Of a stretch of DNA of 64,000 bases, positions 8,627 to 15,967 are shown one piece after another (the first letter of the stretch is position 1; each line of letters opens with the position of its first letter). The position numbers and the translations under genes were made by a program. Origin of the DNA: Macrococcus armenti (GTDB taxonomy: Bacteria > Bacillota > Bacilli > Staphylococcales > Staphylococcaceae); assembly GCF_020097135.1 (NCBI RefSeq), contig NZ_CP083608.1:62001-126000 (forward strand), written 5' to 3'. The notes under the pieces are model-generated. The model was not told the DNA's origin. It was given only the letters and a program-made list of their open reading frames with translations, and did no database searches.

Positions 8627-9154
8627 GTGAGTACAAATAAGAAAATTTTATCCTTCGTTGCACTTGTAATGGCAATCATCATAATAATAGGGATATGGCA
8701 AATGAATTATCATTACCCTGAATTAACTAAAGAAGAGATAAAGATAATCGAAAGTCCAAAATATCAAAGTGTGGAATCATTAAATTCTCAAATATCACAC
8801 TTAAATAATGATAAGATTGTATCCGGTATCACTACGACAATAGACTTAGGCGATAAAACAATTCCTTTAATAATTCTTACAGGAATACGAAATGATAAAA
8901 GTGAAGGGACTTACCAGACTTATATTTATTTAATACCAGAGGGTAACGGATATAAAGCGGATGTCAGAAAAAATGGCGTATATTTTAACCCTAATATGAA
9001 GCCAGTTTTAGATGAATTTAAATTCGAGGACTATATTGTAAAAACTTATCTAGGTCGCAAGTCTGACAATTTGATTGGAGAGGGTATAAGACTAATGGAT
9101 GATGGCAATGGTTTAGAGTTTGTGATTTATCCTGAGAAAGTCGTTAAAAAGTAA
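8627..9154 (+). CDS. Membrane-anchored protein of unknown function (paralog of 7111 gene)
   Basis: 175 residues starting at GTG 8627, chosen because AAAGGAG is placed 8 bases upstream. The ATG at 8552 would lie within or at the start of the predicted promoter and has no ribosome site. An N-terminal transmembrane segment (about residues 7-24) is followed by a hydrophilic domain, presumably outside the cell. It shares overall length, topology and the MKPV...GRKSDN pattern with the 7111 gene product. No known domain recognised. Confidence 0.7.
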   Translation: MSTNKKILSFVALVMAIIIIIGIWQMNYHYPELTKEEIKIIESPKYQSVESLNSQISHLNNDKIVSGITTTIDLGDKTIPLIILTGIRNDKSEGTYQTYIYLIPEGNGYKADVRKNGVYFNPNMKPVLDEFKFEDYIVKTYLGRKSDNLIGEGIRLMDDGNGLEFVIYPEKVVKK

Positions 9155-9198
9155 AACTAGTACAGCTATTGAGAGATATAACATGGTATTGCAGAGTT

Positions 9199-10524
9199 TT
9201 ATACAGCATAAAGTTGTGTAATAAAAACGATTATAATAACGATGGGAAGTATAAATTTTATTAAGTAATACCATATGTGCGTAAATCCATATTTTTTTCT
9301 GAATGCATGCAGTAGCTGTTGCTTATGCATAATATACCCAGCAAAAAGCGTTGTAATAAGGACACCGATTGGCATAAATATATTCGTAACGAAAAAGTCC
9401 ATATTATCAAATATAGTACCGGCACCAAATTGAACATGTGATAGTAGACCGAATGATAAATTAGCGGGTATGCCCACGATAAAGACAATAATACTGAGCA
9501 ACCATGCATATGTCTTTCGTTTTGAAGCATCGTTTTTAATAACATTCGATAAGTTAAGTTCCAGCAATGATATTGACGACGTAAGTGCAGCGAATAAAAA
9601 CAAAAGAAGAAACATAATATAGAAAACGAGTCCGAATGCCATTGCATTAAATAATTTAGGCAATACAATAAATAGCAATCCTGGTCCTGCAGTTGCTTCG
9701 ATATTAAATGCACTTGCAGCAGGGAATATTGCAAGACCTGCTAATATTGAAATCGCTAAGTTCATGAATACAATCCAGCTCGAAGAACTCACAATATCCG
9801 TATCTTTTTGCGAATAGGCAGCATACGTAATCATTCCCGTAGTACCGAGTGATAACGCGAAGAATGATTGTCCCATCGCATACAAAGTTCCTTTGAAAGA
9901 TAAATCTTCAAATCTTGGTATAAGAAAGTACTTCACACCTTCCATTGCGCCATCAAGTGTTAAAGCACGTACAACAATAATTATAAAGAGTATAAAAAGT
10001 AGCGGCATCATTATTTTAGAAGCACGCTCTATTCCTTTTTCCACACCGAATGAAACGATTAATCCGGTAATCATAATAAATAAAAATTGACCAGTTAACG
10101 AGAGGAGTGGATTTTGAATCATCATATCGAAGAAATTCATGTTTTGTTCGGTAATTTTAGTTGCAATCAGTAAGTAATATCCGAAGAAAATAACAATCCA
10201 TCCACCGATTACGCTATAGAATGCATAGAGAATAAATGCAGCGAAATTACCCCAGAAGCCGATGAAATTTGTAAATTTTTGATGGGATAATTTAGAGAAT
10301 ATAGTAGTTGAATACGTTTTTCCAAGATGCCCAATTGCAAACTCAGTGATGAGTAGTGGTAACCCGATAAGTATTGTAAACAGGATGAACTCCAGTAAAA
10401 ATGCCCCACCACCATATTGACCTGCGATATACGGAAACTTCCATATTGCACCGAGTCCGATGGCAGATCCTGCGCTTGCAAGTATAAATCCTATAGATGA
10501 TTTGAAACCTTGTTTTTCATTCAT
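9199..10524 (-). CDS. Sodium-dependent transporter, NSS (neurotransmitter:sodium symporter) family
   Basis: 441-residue NSS/SNF-family transporter. The N-terminus GFKSSIGFILASAGSAIGLGAIWKFPY carries the unwound TM1 region GSAIGLGAIWKFP that binds sodium and substrate in LeuT. About 11-12 transmembrane segments are visible. Bacterial members import hydrophobic amino acids such as tryptophan, leucine or tyrosine; the substrate here is not determined. It is a paralog of the 14299 gene but has no leader peptide. AGGAG precedes ATG 10524. A weak cre-like sequence (11 of 14) lies near 10540-10553. Confidence 0.9.
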   Translation of the reverse strand: MNEKQGFKSSIGFILASAGSAIGLGAIWKFPYIAGQYGGGAFLLEFILFTILIGLPLLITEFAIGHLGKTYSTTIFSKLSHQKFTNFIGFWGNFAAFILYAFYSVIGGWIVIFFGYYLLIATKITEQNMNFFDMMIQNPLLSLTGQFLFIMITGLIVSFGVEKGIERASKIMMPLLFILFIIIVVRALTLDGAMEGVKYFLIPRFEDLSFKGTLYAMGQSFFALSLGTTGMITYAAYSQKDTDIVSSSSWIVFMNLAISILAGLAIFPAASAFNIEATAGPGLLFIVLPKLFNAMAFGLVFYIMFLLLFLFAALTSSISLLELNLSNVIKNDASKRKTYAWLLSIIVFIVGIPANLSFGLLSHVQFGAGTIFDNMDFFVTNIFMPIGVLITTLFAGYIMHKQQLLHAFRKKYGFTHIWYYLIKFILPIVIIIVFITQLYAV

Positions 10525-10572
10525 TAAAACACTCCTCTGCTTAAACGCTTTAACGTGATGATATATTACTTG

Positions 10573-10950
10573 TTACATTTCGTCAAGGAGGATTGTGCTT
10601 TCTTTCAAGTAAGTAACGTCATACTTCTGTGCAAGATGATATAAAAAACGTTTGATTTCTTTATCATTAATCAACACTTCTGTGCAAAGACTGAAGAAAT
10701 TTTCTTTTTCTTCTGGGGTGGCTTGTTTTTTGAAGTATCCCCACATATGCTCAAAACTATTTCTCATGGAGCCTTGGGTAGGTTTCATACTGTAAGTAGT
10801 CGTTAAAATTTGTTTGAGTTCGGCTAAATCATCTAACCCTTCGTTCAACCTAGTACGAATATATAAGTATTGCCGCTGACTGTAATACATCACTTTGTAT
10901 TTCTCATGCTTCCACAATAACTCAACTTGTTTCCTATGTAATTTATTCAT
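10573..10950 (-). CDS. DUF1722 (YbgA-like) protein
   Basis: 125-residue cytosolic protein made of a DUF1722 domain: the N-terminal LLWKHEKYKVMYYSQRQYLYI corresponds to the family W..HKY.VMA.S motif. In other bacteria the domain occurs alone or fused to DUF523 and is often next to photolyase genes. Its biochemical role is not established. I prefer ATG 10950; the TTG at 10959 has no better ribosome site. The start overlaps the end of the upstream epimerase gene by 8 bases, so translational coupling is likely. Confidence 0.75.
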   Translation of the reverse strand: MNKLHRKQVELLWKHEKYKVMYYSQRQYLYIRTRLNEGLDDLAELKQILTTTYSMKPTQGSMRNSFEHMWGYFKKQATPEEKENFFSLCTEVLINDKEIKRFLYHLAQKYDVTYLKESTILLDEM

Positions 10951-11836
10951 GTTGATCAAGCAAATTTGCTAATGCCATTTTAGCGTTAGGATATTTGAAG
11001 TGAAAGCCATGAGATAATAATTTCTCGGGAAATACTTTCTGCCCTTTCGTAACCATCATTGCTTGTTCACCGAGTACAAGCTTTAATAATGCTTTTGGTG
11101 TATAGAAATAATGTGGTCGATGGAGTGTTTCTGCGATTACTTTTCCGAGATGTTGTTGTGTAACCGGGTAAGGCGCAGTTAGATTATATACACCTGTTAA
11201 ACGATGTTCATAAATGTATAAAATTGCACGTACTAAATCTTCAATATGAATCCATGAATAAGGTTGATTACCTTTACCGATAGGGCCACCTGCAAAGAAT
11301 TGATAAGGCTTGACCATTAAAGGTAATGCGCCACCATTATTTGAAAAAATAACACCAAAACGCATATAAGCAACGTCTATTCCTTCCTGTTCGATTTCGT
11401 GTGCAGCGCTTTCCCATAAGTGCACGGTTTCAGATAGAAAATCAAATGATTCAAATGAATCTAATTCGTTGTACGATGCTGTATCAGATGGGGGATAGTA
11501 TCCTACTGCACTTGCGTTAAGTAGCATCGGCTTTTTGTTCATTTGTTTAATAAGCGGTCGTAACTTATTCGTACTCTCGATACGGCTTTTTTGTATTGCA
11601 TCTTTATGTGCTTCTGTCCATCTGTCGTTTAATGATGCACCAGCAAGATTAATAACGACATCTACATCAGGAACGTTGTTCATATCATTATCTTTGTTCC
11701 AATTGATATATGTAACATTATCATGGTTATCTTTATCAGAACGTGTTAATACATATATTTCATCATTTGATGATAATTGCTTCTGTATTGCGCGTCCTAC
11801 TAAACCTGTACCACCTGTCATTAACACTTTTACCAT
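10943..11836 (-). CDS. TIGR01777 family NAD-dependent epimerase-like protein
   Basis: 297 residues, an extended short-chain dehydrogenase fold. The N-terminal GGTGLVG motif (residues 8-14) binds the dinucleotide; NLAGASLNDRW and NASAVGYYP are family signatures, and the C-terminal part (from about residue 245, HRPHYFYTPKALLKLVLGE) is a DUF1731 domain. The catalytic activity of this family is unknown. AAAGGAG precedes ATG 11836. It forms a two-gene unit with the DUF1722 gene. Confidence 0.88.
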   Translation of the reverse strand: MVKVLMTGGTGLVGRAIQKQLSSNDEIYVLTRSDKDNHDNVTYINWNKDNDMNNVPDVDVVINLAGASLNDRWTEAHKDAIQKSRIESTNKLRPLIKQMNKKPMLLNASAVGYYPPSDTASYNELDSFESFDFLSETVHLWESAAHEIEQEGIDVAYMRFGVIFSNNGGALPLMVKPYQFFAGGPIGKGNQPYSWIHIEDLVRAILYIYEHRLTGVYNLTAPYPVTQQHLGKVIAETLHRPHYFYTPKALLKLVLGEQAMMVTKGQKVFPEKLLSHGFHFKYPNAKMALANLLDQHE

Positions 11837-11914
11837 AAAATCACTCCTTTGTTTATTTCTCTATACCCTTTCTTGAATGTTATAATAGTATAAATTTAAA
11901 TTAAAGGAGAAGTT

Positions 11915-12379
11915 ATGGAACTGTTATTTTATGGAGATAAACATTATCAAAATATAGAGCAATTTGAATTAACCGAAGAACAACTTAAATATGTACGTTC
12001 ACCACAGGAGAACATAAGTCTATTAAAAGATTATGATAGTCGGTATCCGATAGTCGGAAAAGTCGATGAAAATATCGTATTATTTTGTGTGCTCGACACT
12101 AATAGCGAGTTTAAAATGCAATTTGAAGTTGAAAATGGAATTTATGTGCGATCATTTTCAACAGATGTCAATTATGTACGTCAAGGATATGCAAAGCAGG
12201 CATTAAGGTTGCTTCCTCAATTTATTAGAAATCATTTTAAACATGTGGAGAATATTGTATTAATTGTTGATGAGCCAAATACTATTGCTAAGAACATGTA
12301 CATTGATGCTGGATTTATAGTGGGAAAGTGTATCAATGGAGAGCGCTATAAGGGGAATTTAATGTATTATAAACTCTAA
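11915..12379 (+). CDS. GNAT family N-acetyltransferase
   Basis: 154 residues. The C-terminal half has GNAT features: RSFSTDVNYVRQGYAKQALRLLPQFI (acetyl-CoA loop with the R/QGYAKQ variant) and the late strand-helix VDEPNTIAKNMYIDAGFIVGK. Substrate unknown. AAAGGAG lies 6 bases before ATG 11915. It is divergent from the epimerase gene and is followed by a strong terminator. Confidence 0.82.
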   Translation: MELLFYGDKHYQNIEQFELTEEQLKYVRSPQENISLLKDYDSRYPIVGKVDENIVLFCVLDTNSEFKMQFEVENGIYVRSFSTDVNYVRQGYAKQALRLLPQFIRNHFKHVENIVLIVDEPNTIAKNMYIDAGFIVGKCINGERYKGNLMYYKL

Positions 12380-12408
12380 ATTATGATAAGTAATTTTTTT
12401 TGAACTAC

Positions 12409-12448
12409 AAAGAAGCGTACCGGTTTGATTACGCTTCTTTGTTTTTTT
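12409..12448. terminator. Terminator after the GNAT gene
   Basis: An 11-bp perfect stem (AAAGAAGCGTA with TACGCTTCTTT) is followed by GTTTTTTT on the plus strand. Ts on the minus strand also make it usable by the convergent decayed gene ending at 12460. Confidence 0.9.
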
Positions 12449-12459
12449 ACAGTAATTTA

Positions 12460-12819
12460 TTAATTTATAGATTTTAAACTATTCATTATTGCTTCACGAT
12501 TACTTTCAAGAAAGTCTGGTAAATTCAGCTGCTGTCCAAGTTGTGTCTTCGGAGTATCTCTCATAAATCCTGGTTCAGGTGTTGCGAATTCATACATGAT
12601 ACCGTTATGTCGATAATATACTGACTTAAAGAAATAACGATCGATGATACCTGTATGATTACCTTCTTCATCACCATAGAAAAAGTGGTACATGGATGGA
12701 TTGTCCTGGTTGACAGAGATTTCTATGAGCCTTAGCCCTAATATTTCAGTATAGAAATGTTTGTTGTTTGTAACATCTTTCGTATACATAGATATATGGT
12801 GATGACCTAATAATTTCAT
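12460..12819 (-). pseudogene. Ring-cleaving dioxygenase (MhqE/MhqO-type) remnant with internal deletion
   Basis: The 119-residue reading frame joins the two ends of a ~310-residue glyoxalase-fold dioxygenase. Residues to about 53 match the family N-terminus (LGHHHISMYTKDV...FYGDEEGN), and the rest matches its C-terminus (DRYFFKSVYYRHNGIMYEFAT, then PDFLESNREAIMNSL). Some 190 central residues, including most metal ligands, are missing without loss of frame. MhqE-type enzymes detoxify quinones. An active enzyme is unlikely. The neighbouring 12853 fragment resembles the usual partner of this enzyme. Confidence 0.75.
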
Positions 12820-12852
12820 TGTATTGTTCACCCTTCCTTTACCGTCACTAAT

Positions 12853-13050
12853 GTGTCAGCTGCATCAAAAGATATACACGTAATTGTCACAGCAGGTGCA
12901 AATGATCATATGGTATCTCCAGGACAGGTGAAACAATTAGAGTTAGAATTTAAATCACACTTTGATAACGTACAATTTGAATTGTTTGATGGGGGTCACG
13001 AACTGACGTTTGAAGAAGTTGAGACGATAACATCAACGTTGAATCATTAA
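12853..13050 (+). pseudogene. C-terminal fragment of an alpha/beta hydrolase (MhqD-like)
   Basis: The 65-codon open frame encodes only the end of a serine esterase/phospholipase: GANDHMVSPGQ carries the acid Asp and GGHELTFEEV the catalytic His. The nucleophile Ser domain and a proper start are absent, and the frame runs upstream without a ribosome site. In staphylococci and bacilli MhqD-like hydrolases are encoded beside the MhqE dioxygenase, so both remnants probably come from one decayed mhq locus that was also rearranged, since they now point apart. Confidence 0.65.
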
Positions 13051-13166
13051 AATCTTCTGCCAATAAATATGAGGGATGTGTTTCATTAGCTTGGACATCG
13101 GGAAAGTGATTAGTGCATAATAGTGATGAACATTTAATAGTATGAAAGAGGATTTGGAGGAATACG

Positions 13167-13460
13167 ATGAATATATATATTTCAGAAGCAGCAAAGCATT
13201 GGTTTAAGGAAGAAGTTGGTTTAGAGTCTGGCGATAAAGTGAGATTCTTCAGTAAGATATACGGTTCTAGTAAAGTACAGGAAAGTCATTCACTTGCGTT
13301 TATGGTTGACGCTGACGATGATAAGTCAGTGGCTTCAATAACAGAAGATGGTGTTACGTATTATATCAATGAAGCGGATTTATGGTTCTTTGACGGGCAT
13401 GATTTATATATTGAGTATGATGAAAAGCTTGATGAAGTAGCGTATGACTATAAAAAATAA
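13167..13460 (+). CDS. HesB/YneR family protein
   Basis: 97 residues, a HesB-like (A-type) fold of the YneR subgroup: MNIYISEAAKHWFKEE, then GDKVRFFSKIYGSS, then GVTYYINEADLWFFDGHDLYIEYDEK. Unlike iron-sulfur carriers it contains no cysteine, so iron-sulfur cluster delivery is doubtful. Function unknown. GGAGG lies before ATG 13167. It is 12 bases upstream of the 13473 gene and is probably co-transcribed with it. Confidence 0.82.
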   Translation: MNIYISEAAKHWFKEEVGLESGDKVRFFSKIYGSSKVQESHSLAFMVDADDDKSVASITEDGVTYYINEADLWFFDGHDLYIEYDEKLDEVAYDYKK

Positions 13461-13472
13461 AGGCGTGATTTT

Positions 13473-14009
13473 ATGTACTTATTAGAATTCATAGAAGATG
13501 CGCAACGACAAATCGTTGGAGTATTTAACGACGAACAAGATGTAATGGAATGGATTTCAAGTGTTCCTTTTATTCATAAAGATGCTGATAATCAATATAC
13601 ATTATCGTATGACGAACTGCCACCTTACTATGAAGTATTGTACAAAGATAGTGTTTATCCTTTGACACGTTATGCATTCAATCAATCAGAAGTTATTGAA
13701 GTTGTATGGAGTGAAATCGCCCATATGGATGAAACGAATGGTGTGGCGCCAGGTGTAAGTAAAGTAGGCGTATACTACTATAATAACGAAGAAGTTGAAG
13801 CGGCAGTTAAAGCGAGAGAACAATTTAAATCAGAACTAAAAGCTTATTACGATGATAAAGGAAAGGCTTATACATTTGGTGGCGTTGGCTCTGAAGATGG
13901 AGAATATGTACATGTTGAAGGTGGGCCGTTTATTCATATTGATCCAATGACGATAGAATCATATGAATCGGCGCACAATATCGAACAATTTTTAAAGGAA
14001 AATCAATAA
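13473..14009 (+). CDS. Hypothetical acidic protein
   Basis: 178 residues, soluble, acidic, with no signal peptide or transmembrane segment. Notable features are an N-terminal strand MYLLEFIEDAQRQIVGVF, several Tyr-rich stretches and a C-terminal GPFIHIDPMTIESYESAHNIEQFLKE. I do not recognise a family. AGGCGTG-type spacing before ATG 13473 is modest. It probably forms an operon with the HesB/YneR gene. The transcript is followed within 25 bases by the leader promoter of the 14299 transporter. Confidence 0.75.
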   Translation: MYLLEFIEDAQRQIVGVFNDEQDVMEWISSVPFIHKDADNQYTLSYDELPPYYEVLYKDSVYPLTRYAFNQSEVIEVVWSEIAHMDETNGVAPGVSKVGVYYYNNEEVEAAVKAREQFKSELKAYYDDKGKAYTFGGVGSEDGEYVHVEGGPFIHIDPMTIESYESAHNIEQFLKENQ

Positions 14010-14033
14010 ATCGATAAAATTTTCAGAAAATAA

Positions 14034-14062
14034 TTGACGTAGGAAATGAATACTGATAATAT
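14034..14062 (+). promoter_or_regulatory. Promoter of the Trp leader / NSS transporter transcript
   Basis: TTGACG (14034-14039), a 17-base spacer and TAATAT (14057-14062) with an extended TGA just before it make a strong vegetative promoter. Transcription would start near 14069, 26 bases before the leader peptide ATG. Confidence 0.75.
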
Positions 14063-14094
14063 TAAACCAATTTAAAGCTAAAGGAGTTCGTATT

Positions 14095-14142
14095 ATGACA
14101 AACACAAAGTTACAATTAAATAACTGGTGGCAGCTGTCTTAA
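14095..14142 (+). CDS. Leader peptide with tandem Trp codons
   Basis: A 15-codon ORF encodes MTNTKLQLNNWWQLS and stops with TAA. AAAGGAG sits 8 bases before the ATG, and a strong promoter lies 33 bases upstream. The two adjacent TGG codons at positions 11-12, close to the stop, mirror enterobacterial TrpL (which ends GWWRTS). It lies upstream of a stem-loop, an antiterminator/terminator pair and an NSS-family transporter. The layout suggests that translation of the Trp codons senses charged tRNA-Trp. No enzymatic role is expected for the peptide. Confidence 0.75.
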   Translation: MTNTKLQLNNWWQLS

Positions 14143-14157
14143 TACTTATATTTATGT

Positions 14158-14185
14158 CCGTCATAGATATAGGTATCTATGACGG
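14158..14185 (+). ncRNA. 12-bp leader hairpin downstream of the Trp peptide
   Basis: Arms 14158-14169 and 14174-14185 pair perfectly around a TAGG tetraloop. It starts 16 bases after the leader stop codon. The bases that follow (CTTCCTTGG) are not a T run, so it is more likely a pause or structural hairpin than a terminator. Confidence 0.75.
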
Positions 14186-14206
14186 CTTCCTTGGCATGTT
14201 TGCTAT

Positions 14207-14280
14207 TGAGGCCATAATATGAGCCTCTGTATAAAATTCTGTAAAGAGGCTGATATTTATTGGTCTCTTTTTTTATTTTA
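14207..14280 (+). terminator. Attenuator: mutually exclusive antiterminator and terminator
   Basis: The terminator stem pairs 14243-14254 with 14259-14270 (12 bp, three of them G-U) and is followed by a T-rich run to 14280. AGCCTCT (14222-14228) can instead pair perfectly with AGAGGCT (14245-14251), which removes the terminator's left arm. GAGGC (14208-14212) can in turn pair with GCCTC (14223-14227), which frees the terminator. Three alternative stems directly before the transporter ribosome site form a classical attenuator layout. Confidence 0.75.
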
Positions 14281-14298
14281 TATTTCGGAGGAGATAGT

Positions 14299-15636
14299 AT
14301 GGAAAATCAATCAGGTTTTAAATCGAAATTAGGCTTTATATTAGCAAGTGCAGGATCGGCAATTGGCTTAGGTGCAATGTGGAAGTTTCCGTATGTCATG
14401 GCCGATAATGGTGGTGCAGCATTTTTATTCTTATTTATTATCTTTACCATTTTAATAGGGCTACCGATATTAATGAGTGAATTTGTGATGGGTGTCGCAA
14501 GTCAGACACATAGTACGAAAGCATTCAGTAAACTCTCTAATAAAAAGCATTATGATATTATAGGCCATTTAGGCAACTTAGGTGTATTTTTATTGATGAG
14601 TTTTTATAGTGTTATCGGTGGTTTTATCCTTATCTATATATTAAGAACTGTAAAAATTCTATTTACAGGTGACCATACGAAAGATTACGCAGCATTATTT
14701 GGGCAAATTATATCTAATCCGGTAAATACAATCTTCGGTGTTGTATTATTTTTACTATTAACGGGAATCATCGTTATTAAAGGTGTAGAAAAGGGAATTG
14801 AACGTGCTTCAAAAGTGTTGATGCCGATGTTATTTGTGATGTTTTTAATCATGATTGTTCGTGCATTAACGTTACCGAATGCTATGGAAGGTGTGGTATT
14901 CTTCTTGAATCCAGACTTTAGTAAACTGGATCAGGAAGGTATATTATTTGCACTTGGTCAATCTTTCTTCTCTTTATCTGTTGGATTTGGAGGTATGCTG
15001 ACATATGCATCGTATATGAAAAAAGGAACGGATTTAGTTCAGGCAGGCGGTTATATTGTTTTAATGAACATCCTCGTAACAATTATGGCTGGTCTTGCAA
15101 TCTTTCCTGCAACAGCATCGCTCGGTATTGATAATGCGCAAGGGCCAGGATTATTATTTATCGTATTGCCATATGTATTTGATCATTTACCGTTAGGCTC
15201 ATTATTCTATTTATTATTTTTATTGCTGTTTTTCTTTGCGACAATTACTTCTTCTATCAATTTAGTAGAAATCAATGTTTCAAACATGTCTAAACAGAAT
15301 AATGCGAAGCGTTTAAAGTCTACGCTCACGATTATTGCAGGTATATTTTTAGTAAGCATACCATGTGCACTATCATTTGGACCGATGAGTGAGATGAAGT
15401 TTTTCAAAGGTACATTCTTTGATAATATGGATTTCTTAGTATCGAATATCATGCTGCCTATCGGTGTGTTATGCTACACGCTATTTTCCGGATATGTATT
15501 GAACAGAGATATGACGAGAACATACTTCGTACATCAACCATATCAGGAGAAATTATTTACAGTATGGATAATATTATTGCGCTATATCATTCCAATTGTT
15601 ATCGTTTTTGTTATGATCAATCAACTTATTAAATAA
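14299..15636 (+). CDS. NSS-family sodium symporter, probable tryptophan transporter (TnaT-like)
   Basis: 445-residue NSS-family transporter with about 12 hydrophobic segments and the TM1 motif GSAIGLGAMWKFPYV. GGAGGAG precedes ATG 14299; a TTG 13 codons earlier falls in the terminator stem and is not a plausible start. The family includes TnaT of Symbiobacterium, a sodium/tryptophan symporter. The upstream Trp-codon leader and attenuator make tryptophan the best substrate guess for this copy; that is inference. It is a paralog of the 9199-10524 gene, which lacks such a leader. A terminator follows. Confidence 0.9.
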   Translation: MENQSGFKSKLGFILASAGSAIGLGAMWKFPYVMADNGGAAFLFLFIIFTILIGLPILMSEFVMGVASQTHSTKAFSKLSNKKHYDIIGHLGNLGVFLLMSFYSVIGGFILIYILRTVKILFTGDHTKDYAALFGQIISNPVNTIFGVVLFLLLTGIIVIKGVEKGIERASKVLMPMLFVMFLIMIVRALTLPNAMEGVVFFLNPDFSKLDQEGILFALGQSFFSLSVGFGGMLTYASYMKKGTDLVQAGGYIVLMNILVTIMAGLAIFPATASLGIDNAQGPGLLFIVLPYVFDHLPLGSLFYLLFLLLFFFATITSSINLVEINVSNMSKQNNAKRLKSTLTIIAGIFLVSIPCALSFGPMSEMKFFKGTFFDNMDFLVSNIMLPIGVLCYTLFSGYVLNRDMTRTYFVHQPYQEKLFTVWIILLRYIIPIVIVFVMINQLIK

Positions 15637-15650
15637 ATACAGTGAAAAAG

Positions 15651-15700
15651 ACCACTAAACTTTCGATATAAATCATTTTTGAAATTTTAGTGGTTTTTTA
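15651..15700 (+). terminator. Terminator of the 14299 transporter
   Basis: ACCACTAAA (15651-15659) pairs with TTTAGTGGT (15686-15694), and TTTTTT follows. The loop is long at 26 bases but AT-rich. The rest of the 331-base gap to 15968 holds only the cre/promoter region of the permease; I see no gene there. Confidence 0.7.
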
Positions 15701-15869
15701 TATGGAATTTCTGTGGTAATATATAAAATCATAATATATATGTAAGTGTTGTAATCATAGACTTCACTAAAACATTACAAATAGCTTTGGATGTATATAC
15801 TACATACAAGTCGCATTTAAAAATATAGGTGATTTGGAATTATTGCTAGAGAAATTTAACACTTTATTG

Positions 15870-15883
15870 CGAAAACGCTTTCA
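15870..15883 (+). promoter_or_regulatory. cre site of the amino acid permease
   Basis: CGAAAACGCTTTCA matches 13 of 14 positions of the CcpA consensus and is nearly palindromic. It overlaps the probable -35 region; a TATAAT lies about 18 bases downstream in a TA-rich stretch. Catabolite repression of the permease at 15968 is likely. Confidence 0.7.
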
Positions 15884-15967
15884 TGCAACTTGAATATATA
15901 TATAATAACAAAGTAGAAAAAGACACCGTGGATTTGGAAAAAAGAAAAGATAAAGGGGTCAACGATT

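Noticed and set aside
9261-9734. 157-codon open frame on the minus strand inside the NSS gene
   Set aside because: Its frame lies within the better supported transporter gene, and it has no ribosome site or recognisable protein pattern.
10540-10553. cre-like sequence upstream of the first NSS transporter
   Set aside because: Only 11 of 14 positions match; too weak to list as a site.
14126-14137. GGTGGCAGCTG resembles the T-box core sequence
   Set aside because: It is about 110 bases upstream of the terminator rather than in the antiterminator, is at the very start of the transcript, and coincides with the Trp codons of a well-formed leader ORF. The remaining T-box elements are absent.
14158-14185. 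12-bp hairpin as the transcription terminator of the leader
   Set aside because: No T run follows it. The downstream stem at 14243-14270 has one.
14260-14298. TTG start 13 codons upstream for the NSS transporter
   Set aside because: It lies in the terminator stem and T run and has no ribosome site; ATG 14299 follows GGAGGAG.
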